Source: Rostrohypoxylon terebratum (Eukaryota > Ascomycota > Sordariomycetes > Xylariales > Hypoxylaceae). From it: 64,000 nucleotides of DNA. The stretch spans positions 1 through 64,000 of the forward strand of contig MU385916.1 in assembly GCA_022497145.1 (NCBI GenBank). Reading direction: 5' to 3'. Shown in pieces: positions 1-10,542 of the stretch. The notes below the pieces were generated by a model that ran no database searches, was not told where the DNA came from, and saw only the letters and a list, made by a program, of their open reading frames with translations. Within the stretch, counting starts at the first letter, position 1. Every line of letters begins with the position of its first letter. Made by a program: the position numbers and the translations under genes.

Positions 1-190
1 AGTACCAAAAAAACCGTGCTTATCAGCAAGTTCTAACCAATTAAAACGCGGTACCTGGTGCCACTAGTACCAAAAAAACTGGGCTTATCGATAATAATCA
101 ACCAATTAAAACGCAGTATTCAGTACCACTAGTACCAAAAAACCCGGGCTTATCGATAAATTTTGACCAATAAAAAAGTACGAGGTGGGT
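1..190. repeat. 65-bp tandem repeat, about three copies
   Basis: Three head-to-tail units start with AGTACCAAAAAA at positions 1, 66 and 131, a period of 65 bp. Each contains CTTATC near base 20 and ACCAATTAAAA (or a variant) near base 37. The third unit decays after about 178. The array touches the window edge, so the true copy number is unknown. It could be the end of a larger satellite or a subterminal repeat of a transposable element. No coding sequence overlaps it. Confidence 0.8.
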
Positions 191-339
191 AGTAATCTAG
201 CACGTGCTTATAACAAGATCGGTAACATAAGTGGGAATAGCTTCAAAGTTAGTATTATAAGAAAGCGACGACGTATATAAGAATAGCTTCATCAAAAACT
301 AAAACTTAAGTAGTAACGCCACCATAAAAGGGGGCCCCT

Positions 340-480
340 GAATGCCGTGTACACCAAATCCACCCACTACACTAAAGGTTTTCAGTGTACACGCTAATCC
401 ACCACACTGAGGGTATTTGGTGGATTATAATCCACCCACTACACTCAAGGTCTTGGTGTAGTTGGTGTAGTTGATCCGAG
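340..480. repeat. Cluster of short direct and inverted repeats with an 18-bp palindrome
   Basis: The motif AATCCACCCACTACACT occurs near 355 and 430 with a diverged copy near 396. GTGTAGTTGGTGTAGTTG near 456 repeats related bases in inverted sense. GGTGGATTATAATCCACC at 419-436 is a perfect 18-bp palindrome. The arrangement suggests a mobile-element end or a miniature element remnant, but no matching terminal repeat or target duplication was found by eye. Confidence 0.6.
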
Positions 481-2904
481 CCCTGCACAAGACCAGAGCA
501 CATGAAAAGTATCAAAGTATCATCAATGTGTCCAACGCTTGCGACGTCTATTCTGGTGGATTGGAATATTCCTAGCTGGTGAATCGTACGTGAGAAGCTT
601 ACAAACTGTATAAAAAGGTATACTTTGATATTACCTCACCTCATAGGCACGATGAGTCTCCAAACGTTTGTGTGCCTTTCCAATCCTCTCATGCCCAAAA
701 TCTAATAGATCATACCAAATTTTTTTCTGAAGAAGAGGGCGTTTAGCGAAACTAGATCAACATCTCAATAGCTGTCCGACTACTTTGAACGAAACCATCG
801 GCTTCCTCGAACTGCTATCGACCAAGAGAATTGGTGGTTCAAGAACCTTGCCACAAAAAGAAGCCGAGATCCAAAGAAGTAAGCGTCAGGGAGCGCGTTC
901 TAGCGTGCTGTAGCATGCCGCCCTAATATTTCGCACCCCAGAGAATTGCGAATAATGAAGCGCACGTCTTATTTGTTACGAGTGAATGTTCCATTCATTT
1001 TTTGTGTTTGACGGTGTCACACGGGGACTGGATGCCAAGATACAGTTGGCAGCCAGGTCGCATACAGGTCAGGCAGGAATCCTGCAAAGAGGTTATCATC
1101 ACTTATTATTGGAAGCTGTTGGTCAGATGAACAAGATTGAACCAAACCCAACATACTCGTATTCGGGTGATGGGCGTTTAGCATATATATTGTACTTAGA
1201 AACGTACCAGACTGCACTCATGATCTCAGGCATAAATAGGTCAAGAAGATTCCCACTCTGAGGAGAGGAATCAAGGACCTTAGCACCCTTGAGAATTATT
1301 ATTGAATTGATACCACATCCAAGCCCTACATAGCCCTTGTCACAGACGGACCGAATGAACTCCTGAAACGGCACTCCACATGAAAGCACTACATCGATGA
1401 TCGATCAGAACGTTGCTGCACCAAAGGGAACTTTTAGACTAGTTGGGCATCCTACGGCATGAAGCCTCCTGAAGAAGCAGAAGCGGACTGCGCTAAACTT
1501 CAAAAATTAGGGGCTGTGGACGCTATTTAGTCCGATGATAGCGATATGTCCATGTTTAGATGCGATACTATTATTCGATTTTTCCGACCAGAAGGCTCTG
1601 AGTTCAAGAGCGGAGATGATATACTCGCTGATACAGCAAAAAGCATTACCAGCCGTAGCAGACCCTCCCAACGAGGTCTCGGGCAGTTTGGACCAAATTT
1701 GTTTCACTCTCGGAAAAGTCGCTACTGGCCCGAACAATATCTACTGCCAATCGAGATGAATCATCGTCTCCGCGAAAGTGCTAATGACTCTGACTAGGTA
1801 CGTAAAAGGTCGTAACTGAATCTAGGAAAGATGCAACTGTCATGGCTGATCCGCTGCTGGTCATATCCGAACCTCCCGATGTTCATCCACCCGGGTACAA
1901 GTTTGGAAAAGGTTGAAAAAGTTGAAGTGAAACTTCTAAATTGTGTGGTCCGACAAGCGTTGCCGAATCTCACTGAGAAGACCATTAAAAAGAAATCCCC
2001 TCCAAGCAAAAATATGACTAATATAACTCGTCGGGCGTCGTCACACAGCTCACGGGAAAAGGAAACGCTTAATAAGCGTCAGCTCTCTAAGAATACAGGT
2101 CCTAATTCATTGTTAGGGGAAGATAGCGCTTACAATCCACTAGATCTCAACAATCACTTGCTCAAGAAAACCCCTAGACAGGAAGGACAAACAAATCAAG
2201 CCAGCACTTCTGATACGAATGCCCATAAAAGAACTCCTCCAGGAATGGGCCTGTTATAATAGACGATGGAGAAATCGGAACGTCTTCGAAAGAAAACTCG
2301 ATGATCCCGCCACTCATGATCGATACTCGGCCAATGCTTCTACTCTTGACAAGACTACAGTGATCGACTTAGCAGAAGTAGGCTAAATTTTAAAATTTAG
2401 GGCGGCTCGCTACACCCACGATGCCTCAAAGAGAAGCCTCTACTTACATGTCTGGGTAATGATTGCGAAAGAACGATTTTATACAAGCCCTCGCTCTGGT
2501 TAGAAGTCAATGACACAAAAATTTGTACGTTTGGATGAGAATGCCCTTCTTCTTCGTCGACCGTGTATAATAATCATTGTCGATTGTAGGTATGGTAAGT
2601 GTATTCAACCTTACGTTAGCAGCAAAAAAAGGGGCGCAGCAACTCTCGTTATCTTCTTGAATGATAAAGTCACATTAGGCCTAGGTGATTAGCCTGCTTC
2701 AATCAATCCCTGGCTCTACAATCAGCAGTCAGAAGGCACAGTTTTTAGATAAAGATGACTCCTAATCTTCAGGACGTTGATTATCTTTTTCGCTTCTCAA
2801 TTTCCAATTACCATTTGCCCAGCTATAGTTATAGTGAAGAGAACTATTTTCACGCACGCCCTCTTTGTGATATCTCAAGCCCACGAGCTAAGATACCCTC
2901 CAAA
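481..2904. other. Gene-poor leader region, no convincing gene
   Basis: Only short overlapping ORFs are present. The longest plus-strand ones are at 1546-1797 and 1831-2259. The second encodes a Lys/Ser/Thr-rich stretch of 142 residues with no motif I recognise. A perfect 18-bp palindrome, CTAAATTTTAAAATTTAG, lies at 2383-2400. The region could hold a heavily decayed element next to the tandem repeats at the window start. The last few hundred bases are presumably promoter and leader of the transporter at 2905. Confidence 0.4.
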
Positions 2905-5013
2905 ATGCCCTCCCTCAGCCAAAGCACTCATCCGGAAAATCCAAACATGTCGGGCTCCGTGCCCGACGTAGATGGCTCTGCGACGGCGATCGCAGAGCCA
3001 AGTCCACAGATACGGTTGGTATTGGCCGAAACGAATCACGCGAGTACTGTTGCTAATCACGGCTTGTTTTCTGCTTGTATAGCCCCGGAGCATTCCGAAC
3101 TTCGTCGTGAGAGCGACCAACCGCTTTCGGATGCACCACGAGCTGTCGACGATAACGATGACGGTCGCGTGGCTACCGAGGCCGAAGTGCGCGATCTGCT
3201 ACACGTAGTCGATCGGATCCCCGTCAGGCTTTGGATCGCGTGTATCGCCGGCATTCTAGAGCGCTTTGTTTGGTATGGGGCTACGGCTCCTTTGCGTGAG
3301 TTGAGTCCTTTCTCTCACCCGTGTGAGCGGAGGGAAAGCTAACTATTTTACAGAGAACTACTTGCAAAATGCGCCCGGAGGCGAAGTCCCCGGTGCTCTG
3401 GGCTTGGGCCAGGCCGCTGCAACTAACGTTGTGAACGCGCTAATGATTGGGTCTTATATCACACCCGTACCGGCTGCTGTCATTGCGGATAGTTGGCTAG
3501 GTCGTTACAAGACGATGCTATATGCTGCCATGTAAAGTCTAGGCTTTTCTTCAATCTTATTCTTATAATGTATCTTTTTTTTCTTAGAAAAAAAGCTGAT
3601 AGTCTCGCAGAATTGAATGTATCGGCGCAACTGTCCTATTCGCGACCTCGCTACCTGCTGCCATTGAAGGAGGCGCTGCTCTAGGCGGGGTCATAGTGGC
3701 TTGCATCCTGCTAGCTGTAGGTTCAGGGGGTTTTAAGACCACCGTAGTTCCATTCATTGGTGAGTAAAAACCCCTTAATGTCAGCTCTTGAACCCTGAAC
3801 TGACCTCCTCTAGCTGATCAATATGACCAACCCGAATTTCGAGTCCGCACTCAGAAGACAGGAGAAAGGTTTATCGCTAGTCGAGAGCTGACTATCACGT
3901 ATATTTACAATGCGTTCTATTGGTCCGTATACACTTCACACGTCCTGGAATTTATACTGATTCTAACAATTATTACAGGGCTGTTAACGTCGTGTGTTTC
4001 TTCGCTGATTCCACGCCCCTATTAGAGAAATATGTCGGCTTCTGGCTAGCCTACTTGGTCCCATGCTGTTGCATGTGGCTAGCAATAATTCCGATCCTTT
4101 TTGGCCGTAATCACTTTGGTGAGTTAATTCATTTTCTCCAGAACGTCGCTTGGGCCCGCTAGCTAATATACATTCAGTCCGAACATCGCCAACAAGCAAC
4201 ATCATGCCCGATGTCGCAACCGCCCTGCGATATGGCATAGCAGGCAGCTTCAAAATGGACGCAGCTAAGCCGGATGCTCAGCTCCAACGTCACGGCCGTC
4301 ACGTTACCTGGAATGACACCTTTATCGAGGATATCAAACGCAGCCTCCTAACCTGCCGAGTCCTACTCCTCTTCCCCATCCACTGGCTCTGCTTTAACCA
4401 AACATTCAACAACCTAATCTCTCAAGCCGGCCAGATGGCAACCTACGGCATCCCAAACGACATGATGAAGATCGCCGGCCCCATATCCGGCATCCTCGTC
4501 GCACCCATCATACAACAAGGTCTCTACCCCCTCCTCACGCGCCACCAAATCGCCTTCCCCCCCATCTCACGCATGACTCTCGGCTTCGCCCTCCTAACCC
4601 TCTCCATGGCCTACACAACCCTCGTCCAGAACCTGATCTACACCTCCGGGCCCTGCCACACCACCCCCCTCTCCTGCCCCGCGGCCCACGACCGCGCCGC
4701 CCCCACCCAAGTCTCCGTCTTTCTGCAGATCCCGATCTACTTCAGCGGCGCGTTGGCAGAGGTCTTCTGTCTGACCACCGGCACCGAGTACGCGTACAAC
4801 AACGCGCCCGAGCGCATGAAGACCCTGGTCCAGGCCATTTGGCTCGCGATGGCGGGGATTGGATCGTGCCTAGTGCTTGCGTTCACGCCGCTGACAAGAG
4901 ATCCGTATTTAGTCACCATGTATGCTATTCTGTCGGGCCTTTTGGGAGGTGCGACGGTTCTGCTGTGGGCGCTGTTTAGGAATGTGGATGAGGTTAAGGA
5001 GGAGAGTGAGTGA
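2905..5013 (+). CDS. POT/PTR2-family proton-coupled peptide transporter
   Basis: Probable plasma-membrane importer of di/tripeptides driven by the proton gradient. Six exons join in frame: 2905-3295, 3354-3531, 3611-3759, 3814-3922, 3979-4118 and 4178-5013, giving 600 residues, usual for fungal PTR2 proteins. Family hallmarks are visible: ERFVWYG and LQNYLQN across the first splice, GALGLGQAAAT, DSWLGRYKTM, SGGFKTTVVPFIADQY, and FYWAVN, a diverged form of the FYxxINxG motif. About twelve hydrophobic segments follow, with LFPIHWLCFNQ and the late TEYAYNNAPERMKT typical of the family. The ATG at 2905 was chosen because the in-frame upstream ATG at 2755 would add 50 residues unlike family members. 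Intron 4 has an unusual donor (GTCCGT), but removing it restores the conserved FYW. The gene is convergent with the minus-strand gene at 5720. Substrate specificity cannot be read from the sequence. Confidence 0.88.
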
Positions 5014-5719
5014 CGGGATTGATCGTGTGGTCGATGGAGGGGTCGTCACGACGGAGGGGATGATATTTAATATTAGGGAAATGGGGGTTAGATAACTACG
5101 AGGCGGAAATTTTGGAGCAGGCTTCAGCTCATCGAATGGGACTTAGTACGAGAGAAATTACTAGACTATACAAACCGAATCTTACAAGACAGCATTCCAT
5201 TCTATTATATTCTGCTACTTTATGTAGCTATTTTGTCTAAATGATTTTCTCTTAACAAAGCAATAGCCTTGCTGCCTTGGTGCCCCAGTATTAATTAATG
5301 GTCAGGTACGTTATCAGCATTTTACAAGCACAAATTTTAGAGTTACAAAAGAGGTTATGAAATCGGATGTATTACGAAGGAAGATACGGCAGTAACGCAA
5401 TCAACTGCGTCAAATCAAGCATCCGTAAATGTGGAAATTCCCAGCTCAAATGCAAAGAGGAACGTCGTAGAACGATCCCCCACTGGGAGATAGGGTTCCT
5501 GTCGCCCCTGATCCACGAACCTGTAATGAAAAACAGTGTACCACAACCGTAGTATATGCCGAATACTGTGTCGACTCATGGGAATTAGACTCGAGATATG
5601 TCTTGGTTTCCCGATTACAACAACTGGCAAACGTGGTCGTGCAGACTCGATATAGGAATCTATCCTCTTCCCGCCTTTACCCTCTGGAAAGACGGCAGAC
5701 ATCCTTTTCCCCACCCCAT
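5014..5719. other. Intergenic region between convergent genes
   Basis: Holds the 3' ends of the peptide transporter and of the minus-strand gene at 5720. It is AT-rich near 5160-5360. Two short ORFs (5367-5552 plus, 5415-5714 minus) overlap each other and show no recognisable motif. I see no gene. Confidence 0.5.
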
Positions 5720-6667
5720 CTAATCATTGTGAGGGTAGAACTCCCTGTCATCGTCTGAATCAAAGCTTCTAGCAGCCTCCTCACGAGCCATGCGAATCTC
5801 AAGGTTGCGGCGCCTGATCTCAAGCTTTCGAAGGCGTTGTGATTGGCGGAGAGGCTGGGGTCCAGTTGTATCAGGAGGGCCCGTCATCTGCGCACGCTGC
5901 AAGTCTCTAAAATAGTTCTCCTCTTGATCATGTTCGCGACGGGATTGCAACGGAGTATAGTAAGCATTAAAGGTAGGGCTGCTCACACGAATCTGTCGGG
6001 GATCGCTAATGATCTGCTGGCTGGCTGGCTTGAAGTTGGGACCACGGGGATCATTGGTGCGGAAAGGTCGGGAGGGAGCGATGGAAGCTCCAGGCATACC
6101 GCGACCTTGGGGCTGCTGATTAAATGCAGAAGGTCCGAGGGGAGCTCGTGAATAAAGTTCGTTTTGGGATAGATCTTCGGCAACCATACGTGTCGCCTGT
6201 TGGTGATGATCATGGATAGAAGTGAGCAGTCCGGAGTCGCGCTGCTCGTTCATAAGCGGCGGAAGAACTACCTTGGGAGTGTTTGAAGTAGTCGATTCCT
6301 GACCATCTGAGTCTGGCTCGGGACATTGAACAGTGTTCGCGGTCTTGTCGAAAGGGTGATCTGCGTCCGACCACGACATGGCTTTACCATAGGCAGAGAA
6401 GCCTCGAGTTTCTGTTCATCATTATTAGGTTAATGAATTTGGTCTTGGATAGTTATATAAATGGATCGATATGTACCGCTTACCTGAAATGTTATGATTG
6501 GATGTTGTACGGCCATGTCCCGAATTTTCTTTGGCAGAGATTCCGCCCAGAGCGGTCATGTTAGAATCGGAGGATATGTCAACGGGAGAAGGGAAGACAA
6601 GAGGAAAGTTGCGAGAGCCCTCAGGTCGCTTCTCCTTAGGAATATCGTAATCGCAGATGGTAGCCAT
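5720..6667 (-). CDS. Hypothetical protein with basic helical segment and acidic tail
   Basis: Two exons, 6484-6667 and 5720-6411, with a 72-bp intron (GTAAGC donor, CAG acceptor) give 291 residues. The splice keeps the frame (E codon across the junction) and joins two otherwise separate ORFs, which supports a real gene. The start MATICDYDIPKEKRPEGSR was chosen as the first ATG after a low-complexity leader holding a GAT/GGT repeat near 6698-6718. The protein is mostly disordered and rich in Pro, Gln and Arg. Near the C-terminus it has a basic, probably coiled-coil segment (LRKLEIRRRNLEIRMAREEA) and then an acidic stretch (DSDDDRE). I recognise no domain. Nuclear or scaffold roles would be guesses. 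Confidence 0.6.
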
Positions 6668-6873
6668 TGTGACAATTCTTTCGCGAGTGCTGAGAGATGG
6701 TGATGGTGATGGTGATGATTGAGAATGGGAGAAGATGGGTGGCAATGATGAGGTGGTAGGAGAGGGTGAGAGATGTGAAATAGCTTTTTGATGGTATGGG
6801 AAGTATTGAGATGATGGCAAAATAAATGTAGCTCGCAGCAACAGGCAACGATAGACGTGAATGTAGAGGACTA

Positions 6874-7122
6874 CTAGTCCGAGTCGTCCGAGTCGTCCGA
6901 GTCGTCTGAGGCCTGCGAGTCCTCCCCCTCCCAGTCCGCTTCGTACCCGCTGTCTCTAAACACTAGGAATTGATTGTAAATAACTCCTAGCATTCGCATA
7001 TATGTAAGATGAATACGCAAGTGGAACCTAAGCCAATTGATCACTGTGTTGAAAATGTAAACGATTTCCTCGGGCGTGAAGAATCGGGTAAGTTGTTCGT
7101 CTTGCGAATGAGGAGAATACAT
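6874..7122 (-). CDS. Small hypothetical protein with Asp-Ser repeat tail
   Basis: Single-exon ORF of 82 residues. The N-terminal half contains a predicted helical hydrophobic stretch (EEIVYIFNTVINWL). The C-terminus ends in ASDDSDDSDDSD, encoded by repeated GTCCGAGTC units on the plus strand at about 6878-6905. The amphipathic middle is unlike random translation, but no family is recognised, so the gene status is uncertain. It sits between the hypothetical gene at 5720-6667 and a purine-rich minisatellite. Confidence 0.35.
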   Translation of the reverse strand: MYSPHSQDEQLTRFFTPEEIVYIFNTVINWLRFHLRIHLTYMRMLGVIYNQFLVFRDSGYEADWEGEDSQASDDSDDSDDSD

Positions 7123-7267
7123 CTTGGGACTTCAAGGTTGAGACTTGAGTAAGTATTCTTCGCACGATCTTTAACCTTTGGAAGGACCTTGGAAGAATCT
7201 TAGAGGCGTCCTTAGGCTCAAAGTCTGTGGTCTGGGTTGTGGACGTGTTTTGGAGAAGAATTATCAG

Positions 7268-7361
7268 GTTAGGAAAGAAGAAGGAAGGAAGAAGAAGGAA
7301 AGAAGAAGGAAGGAAGAAGAAGGAAGGAAGAAGAAGGAAGGAAGAAGAAGGAAGAAGAAGG
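7268..7361. repeat. GGAAGAAGAA purine minisatellite
   Basis: An almost pure A/G tract on the plus strand made of repeated GGAAGAAGAA and GAAAGAAGAA units. Polypurine-polypyrimidine runs like this are prone to slippage and can form triplex DNA. The ORF crossing it (7178-7429) is an artefact of the repeat. Confidence 0.85.
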
Positions 7362-7887
7362 TTTGTGGCTTGACATTAAGTAGGTGGGCGTGGACGAGGG
7401 CACTAAATGGGTATTTAATATATATGTAAGGAAGGAACGACGTTCAATATTACCATGGCATCAACATATCCAGACGTGCCTTCCTAACTTACAGAGGAAG
7501 GCACCCACCTAGCAGATACCTCATGGCTTCGCACCTTCCCCTTTATAATTCTAGCCACTCTTCTATCCATAATGTTGTTGGGTTAGTAGGGTTAGTAGGC
7601 AGCCTTAACAGTGTGAGCTTAACAACAGTGGCATGTAGATATTCACACCCAACATTAGTAATATGGATCCATCCATTATTCAAATATGGGCTCTGGCTAT
7701 CCTTTGTGGTTGGTATGAAGTTAAGAACAGCTGAGGTCTCTCTACCTCCCATGTAAACGTTTAACCGCATCAATTTACATTCCATTTCTCATGGGAAAGG
7801 TCATCACTATACTGTTATGTCATTTTAGAAGAAACCTGAATTGGGTATATTGCATATAACACTGTTGAATCTCCTCATAAAAGCATC
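7362..7887. other. Intergenic, no gene seen
   Basis: Contains two overlapping opposite-strand ORFs (7523-7756 plus, 7543-7785 minus) that mirror each other and lack motifs. GGGTTAGTAGG is directly repeated near 7580. Part of this is likely the 3' flank of the Med18 gene. Confidence 0.5.
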
Positions 7888-8731
7888 TTATCCGCGACCT
7901 GGTATGACTGGCGGAGGCGCAATTCTGGTGTCGAAGATCCGTCGGTCCAGGGTTTTGAAGTCGAATAGTTTCTCAAGCTCCGCCCTCACGCGTAAGAGTT
8001 CTTCGCTTGCCTTCCTGACTTTGTCGGGCTGATTGTCCTCAAGTACGTTCAGCTTTATGTTTAATACCCATTTCTGCGCCGGATCAACCGGCCTTAGATC
8101 AGCAAATGCCGGGAGGGAGCTCACTGGCTGCCCCGGTGATGGTGGGTCTGGAATGTGATAGTATCTGCTGAACACGAACTCGATGTTCTCTCTGATGAAG
8201 GAATGGCTCTCTTGTATCATCTCATTTTTATACCTAATGACGCTTATTAGTATCAAATTCGGCTTAGATATGAGCAGTATGGCCAGTACAAGGGTAATCT
8301 TACTGAAAGCCATTGTCGGTCATAGCTACGGGAAGATTAGGTTGGTCGGGTATCTCAATCTTCTTCCTTTGTGTGACCGGGGTATCTTTGAGAGGATCTG
8401 GTAGGTCCGTCCATCTCAAGGTACCAGGTAAGTTATTAAATTCCATGCTAGTGCCTTGTCCAAAATCCTTATCTAGGGCGACTTCATATGCTACTTGAAG
8501 AACGTATGACGATCGTGCTAACTGATTGCTCAATTCTCTCCAGAGCGACAAAAAACGTGACTGCTGGAAAGCGCGCGTATTCTTGAGAGGTTTTGGCTGC
8601 GGCTGGCCGTGAAAGAATAAAATACGATGGAGGGATTGACGCGCTGTCATCCACGTCAAGCCTTGTAGAACCGCGCATGTCATAGAGAAGTCAGCATCCT
8701 TGACGGACGCCGTTAGGAAGAGCTCACGCAT
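7888..8731 (-). CDS. med18: Mediator complex subunit 18
   Basis: Subunit of the Mediator head module (Srb5/Med18 family), which links activators to RNA polymerase II in the nucleus. Two exons, 8304-8731 and 7888-8233, give 257 residues. The 70-bp intron uses GTAAGA and ATTAG with a CTAAT-type branch site just upstream, and the phase-2 join makes a Gln codon. The start MRELFLTASVKDAD matches the characteristic Med18 opening, followed by CAVLQGLTWMTARQSLHRILFF and a later WRELSNQLARSSYVLQV segment, as remembered for fungal Med18. An in-frame upstream ATG at 8887 would add 52 unrelated residues and was rejected. The C-terminal half (KWVLNIKLNVLEDNQPDKV, then a helix ending in FKTLDRRIFDTR) fits the family's final strands and helix. 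Confidence 0.8.
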
Positions 8732-9525
8732 TATAGGTGGGTGAGCAGATAGCCGCCGCAGTTTCTTATATCGACGGTTGTCGAGGTGGCGCGGATCTGA
8801 AGACTTGGGATAGATGACTTTAGCGTCGCGATGTGTTTGTGCCGGAAGGTTTGGGTAGGGAAAAAATTGATTAGAATTCCGTTTCAAGGTAGATATCCCT
8901 CACCGAGTGTCAGAAAATAGGAGAGAAAGAAGTTTATAAGCGAATCAATAGAAGTGAATGAGTGGTTGACGGACGGGTGTAGAAAATGATGAAGCTGTAA
9001 GGTTTAATGTTCCATTGGGTCCGCCCGCGGCATGCAATAGGGCTGATAAGGCAACCCCACATTCCATTTCGGGTACTTATCGATTATGTTTAGCGCTCTA
9101 CACTACACCTCCTAAAGTCTAAAGTCTATTACAGTGCTATTTAAACACAACCTTACTTCGTAGTGACAGATTCTTTCTCGTTCAACTCTGACCCAACTGA
9201 AACAACATCAGTATGAATCTTCTCTAGGTACTTTTTAAATTTTACAACCCGCCAACGATTATTTCGATATTTATGAGAAGCTATCGTAAATAATTATATG
9301 TGGTTGAAGCGGTAAGCCCACCTCGAAGAAAGGCCGCTGACTTGCTTGCAGTGCAACGCTGTCTTTGTATGCGTCATGAACTTGGACAGGAAGTTGTTTG
9401 AATAAAAGATGAGCAGCTAAACGAGAGGTGAGATGCCATTTTGTTTCTAAGCACAGGATGCTAACATTCTCCACAAAGCCAGAAATATCGAAGAGCCAAA
9501 AGCTGAGTTGGATGAAAGTAGCTAA
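8732..9525. other. Intergenic, promoter side of Med18
   Basis: Upstream region of the Med18 gene and 3' flank of the reductase gene. A 67-codon minus-strand ORF at 9271-9474 has no recognisable motif and is probably chance. Nothing else stands out. Confidence 0.5.
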
Positions 9526-10542
9526 TCAAGCCTTCTCCCTTCCCAGTATTTCAAGATACTGACCTGCCACGTCCACGACGGCAGTCTCAAAGCTCTTCAT
9601 CTTTCCGCCCATCAACTTCACCGCGTCGCTTGAATCATATTCGATATTCAACGTAGGCATGTTTCCCTTCTTCAACACGCCATCCTGCACAGCTTTCGGA
9701 AATGCTTTCTCGACGTAGCCGAAAATCGCCTCCTCGTCCATTCTGATTGCCACTCCAAAATCTCTTGGTGCGTCTGGGTTGAGTTCCGGATTTAGGAGCG
9801 CGACCCGTAGGTGTATCTCTGCCAAGTCATCTACATGTACGAAACCATTATAAACTGTGATGTCCGCTGAGCCGCCATTGATAGCCTTGATCATGGAATT
9901 GACCGAGCTGCTGATACTCTTGACGTCGAACGCTAGCTCGTTGCGGCCATACGTCAAACCGGGGGCCACGCGCGAGACTCTGAACGGCGGGTTCTTCTCG
10001 CGGATAAACTCGTCTGCATCATGCATTACCGCCATTTTCCCTAGTATATATGCTTCGAATCCGGTACTGAAGGTCTGCGGGAGGGGATCGGGTAATGGCA
10101 AACGAGTAGCGGCCGAGACGACATGGTTTGGCGGAATTATGCCTAGGTTCGCCGAAATAGATGACGTGATGACGACGCATTGTATAGTGGGCGCTTTGAG
10201 GGCGGAGGTGAGTATATTTGAGTTCATCTTGCGCATAGGCTCAATCAAATTCTTGTTCGGCTCGTTCCACAGCACGGGGACAGGGGAAGCGGTGTGGATA
10301 ACATGCGTCACACCTTTCAGAGCCGAGTCGAGCGCTCCTTCGACAGTCAAGTCCGGGATAACGACAGCGAAGAGCCTTTCGCCAGGTGCTAACTTCTTGA
10401 CTGCGGGATTCGAAGAAATCATCTCGGCCTTGGCTTCCGATCGCACGACGTATCGCACGTTGTGCCCTGCCTCGAGAGTGGTAGTGAGGATGCGGAAGCC
10501 GATGAGGCCGTTTGCACCAGTGATAAGAAACGTGGCGGTCAT
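9526..10542 (-). CDS. Extended SDR reductase, aldehyde/dihydroflavonol reductase-like
   Basis: NAD(P)H-dependent oxidoreductase of the extended short-chain dehydrogenase family, close to fungal aldehyde/ketone reductases of the dihydroflavonol-4-reductase type. A single exon encodes 338 residues from MTATFLITGANG. The alternative ATG nine codons upstream (10569) is less like family N-termini. Visible motifs are the TGANGLIG nucleotide-binding glycine motif near residues 8-15, the VVRS basic residues after strand 2 that favour NADP, HTASP, VITSS, and the catalytic YILGK (YxxxK). The C-terminal half carries the substrate pocket and cannot be assigned to a substrate. It probably acts in the cytosol. 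It is transcribed in the same direction as its neighbours but lies 1 kb from the next gene, with no sign of a cluster. Confidence 0.85.
   Translation of the reverse strand: MTATFLITGANGLIGFRILTTTLEAGHNVRYVVRSEAKAEMISSNPAVKKLAPGERLFAVVIPDLTVEGALDSALKGVTHVIHTASPVPVLWNEPNKNLIEPMRKMNSNILTSALKAPTIQCVVITSSISANLGIIPPNHVVSAATRLPLPDPLPQTFSTGFEAYILGKMAVMHDADEFIREKNPPFRVSRVAPGLTYGRNELAFDVKSISSSVNSMIKAINGGSADITVYNGFVHVDDLAEIHLRVALLNPELNPDAPRDFGVAIRMDEEAIFGYVEKAFPKAVQDGVLKKGNMPTLNIEYDSSDAVKLMGGKMKSFETAVVDVAGQYLEILGREKA

Noticed and set aside
1831..2259. 142-codon plus-strand ORF rich in Lys, Ser and Thr
   Set aside because: No motif, no splice partner and no upstream regulatory sign; placed in the gene-poor region description instead.
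2755..2904. Longer N-terminus for the peptide transporter from the ATG at 2755
   Set aside because: The added 50 residues look unlike family N-termini; the ATG at 2905 is a better fit.
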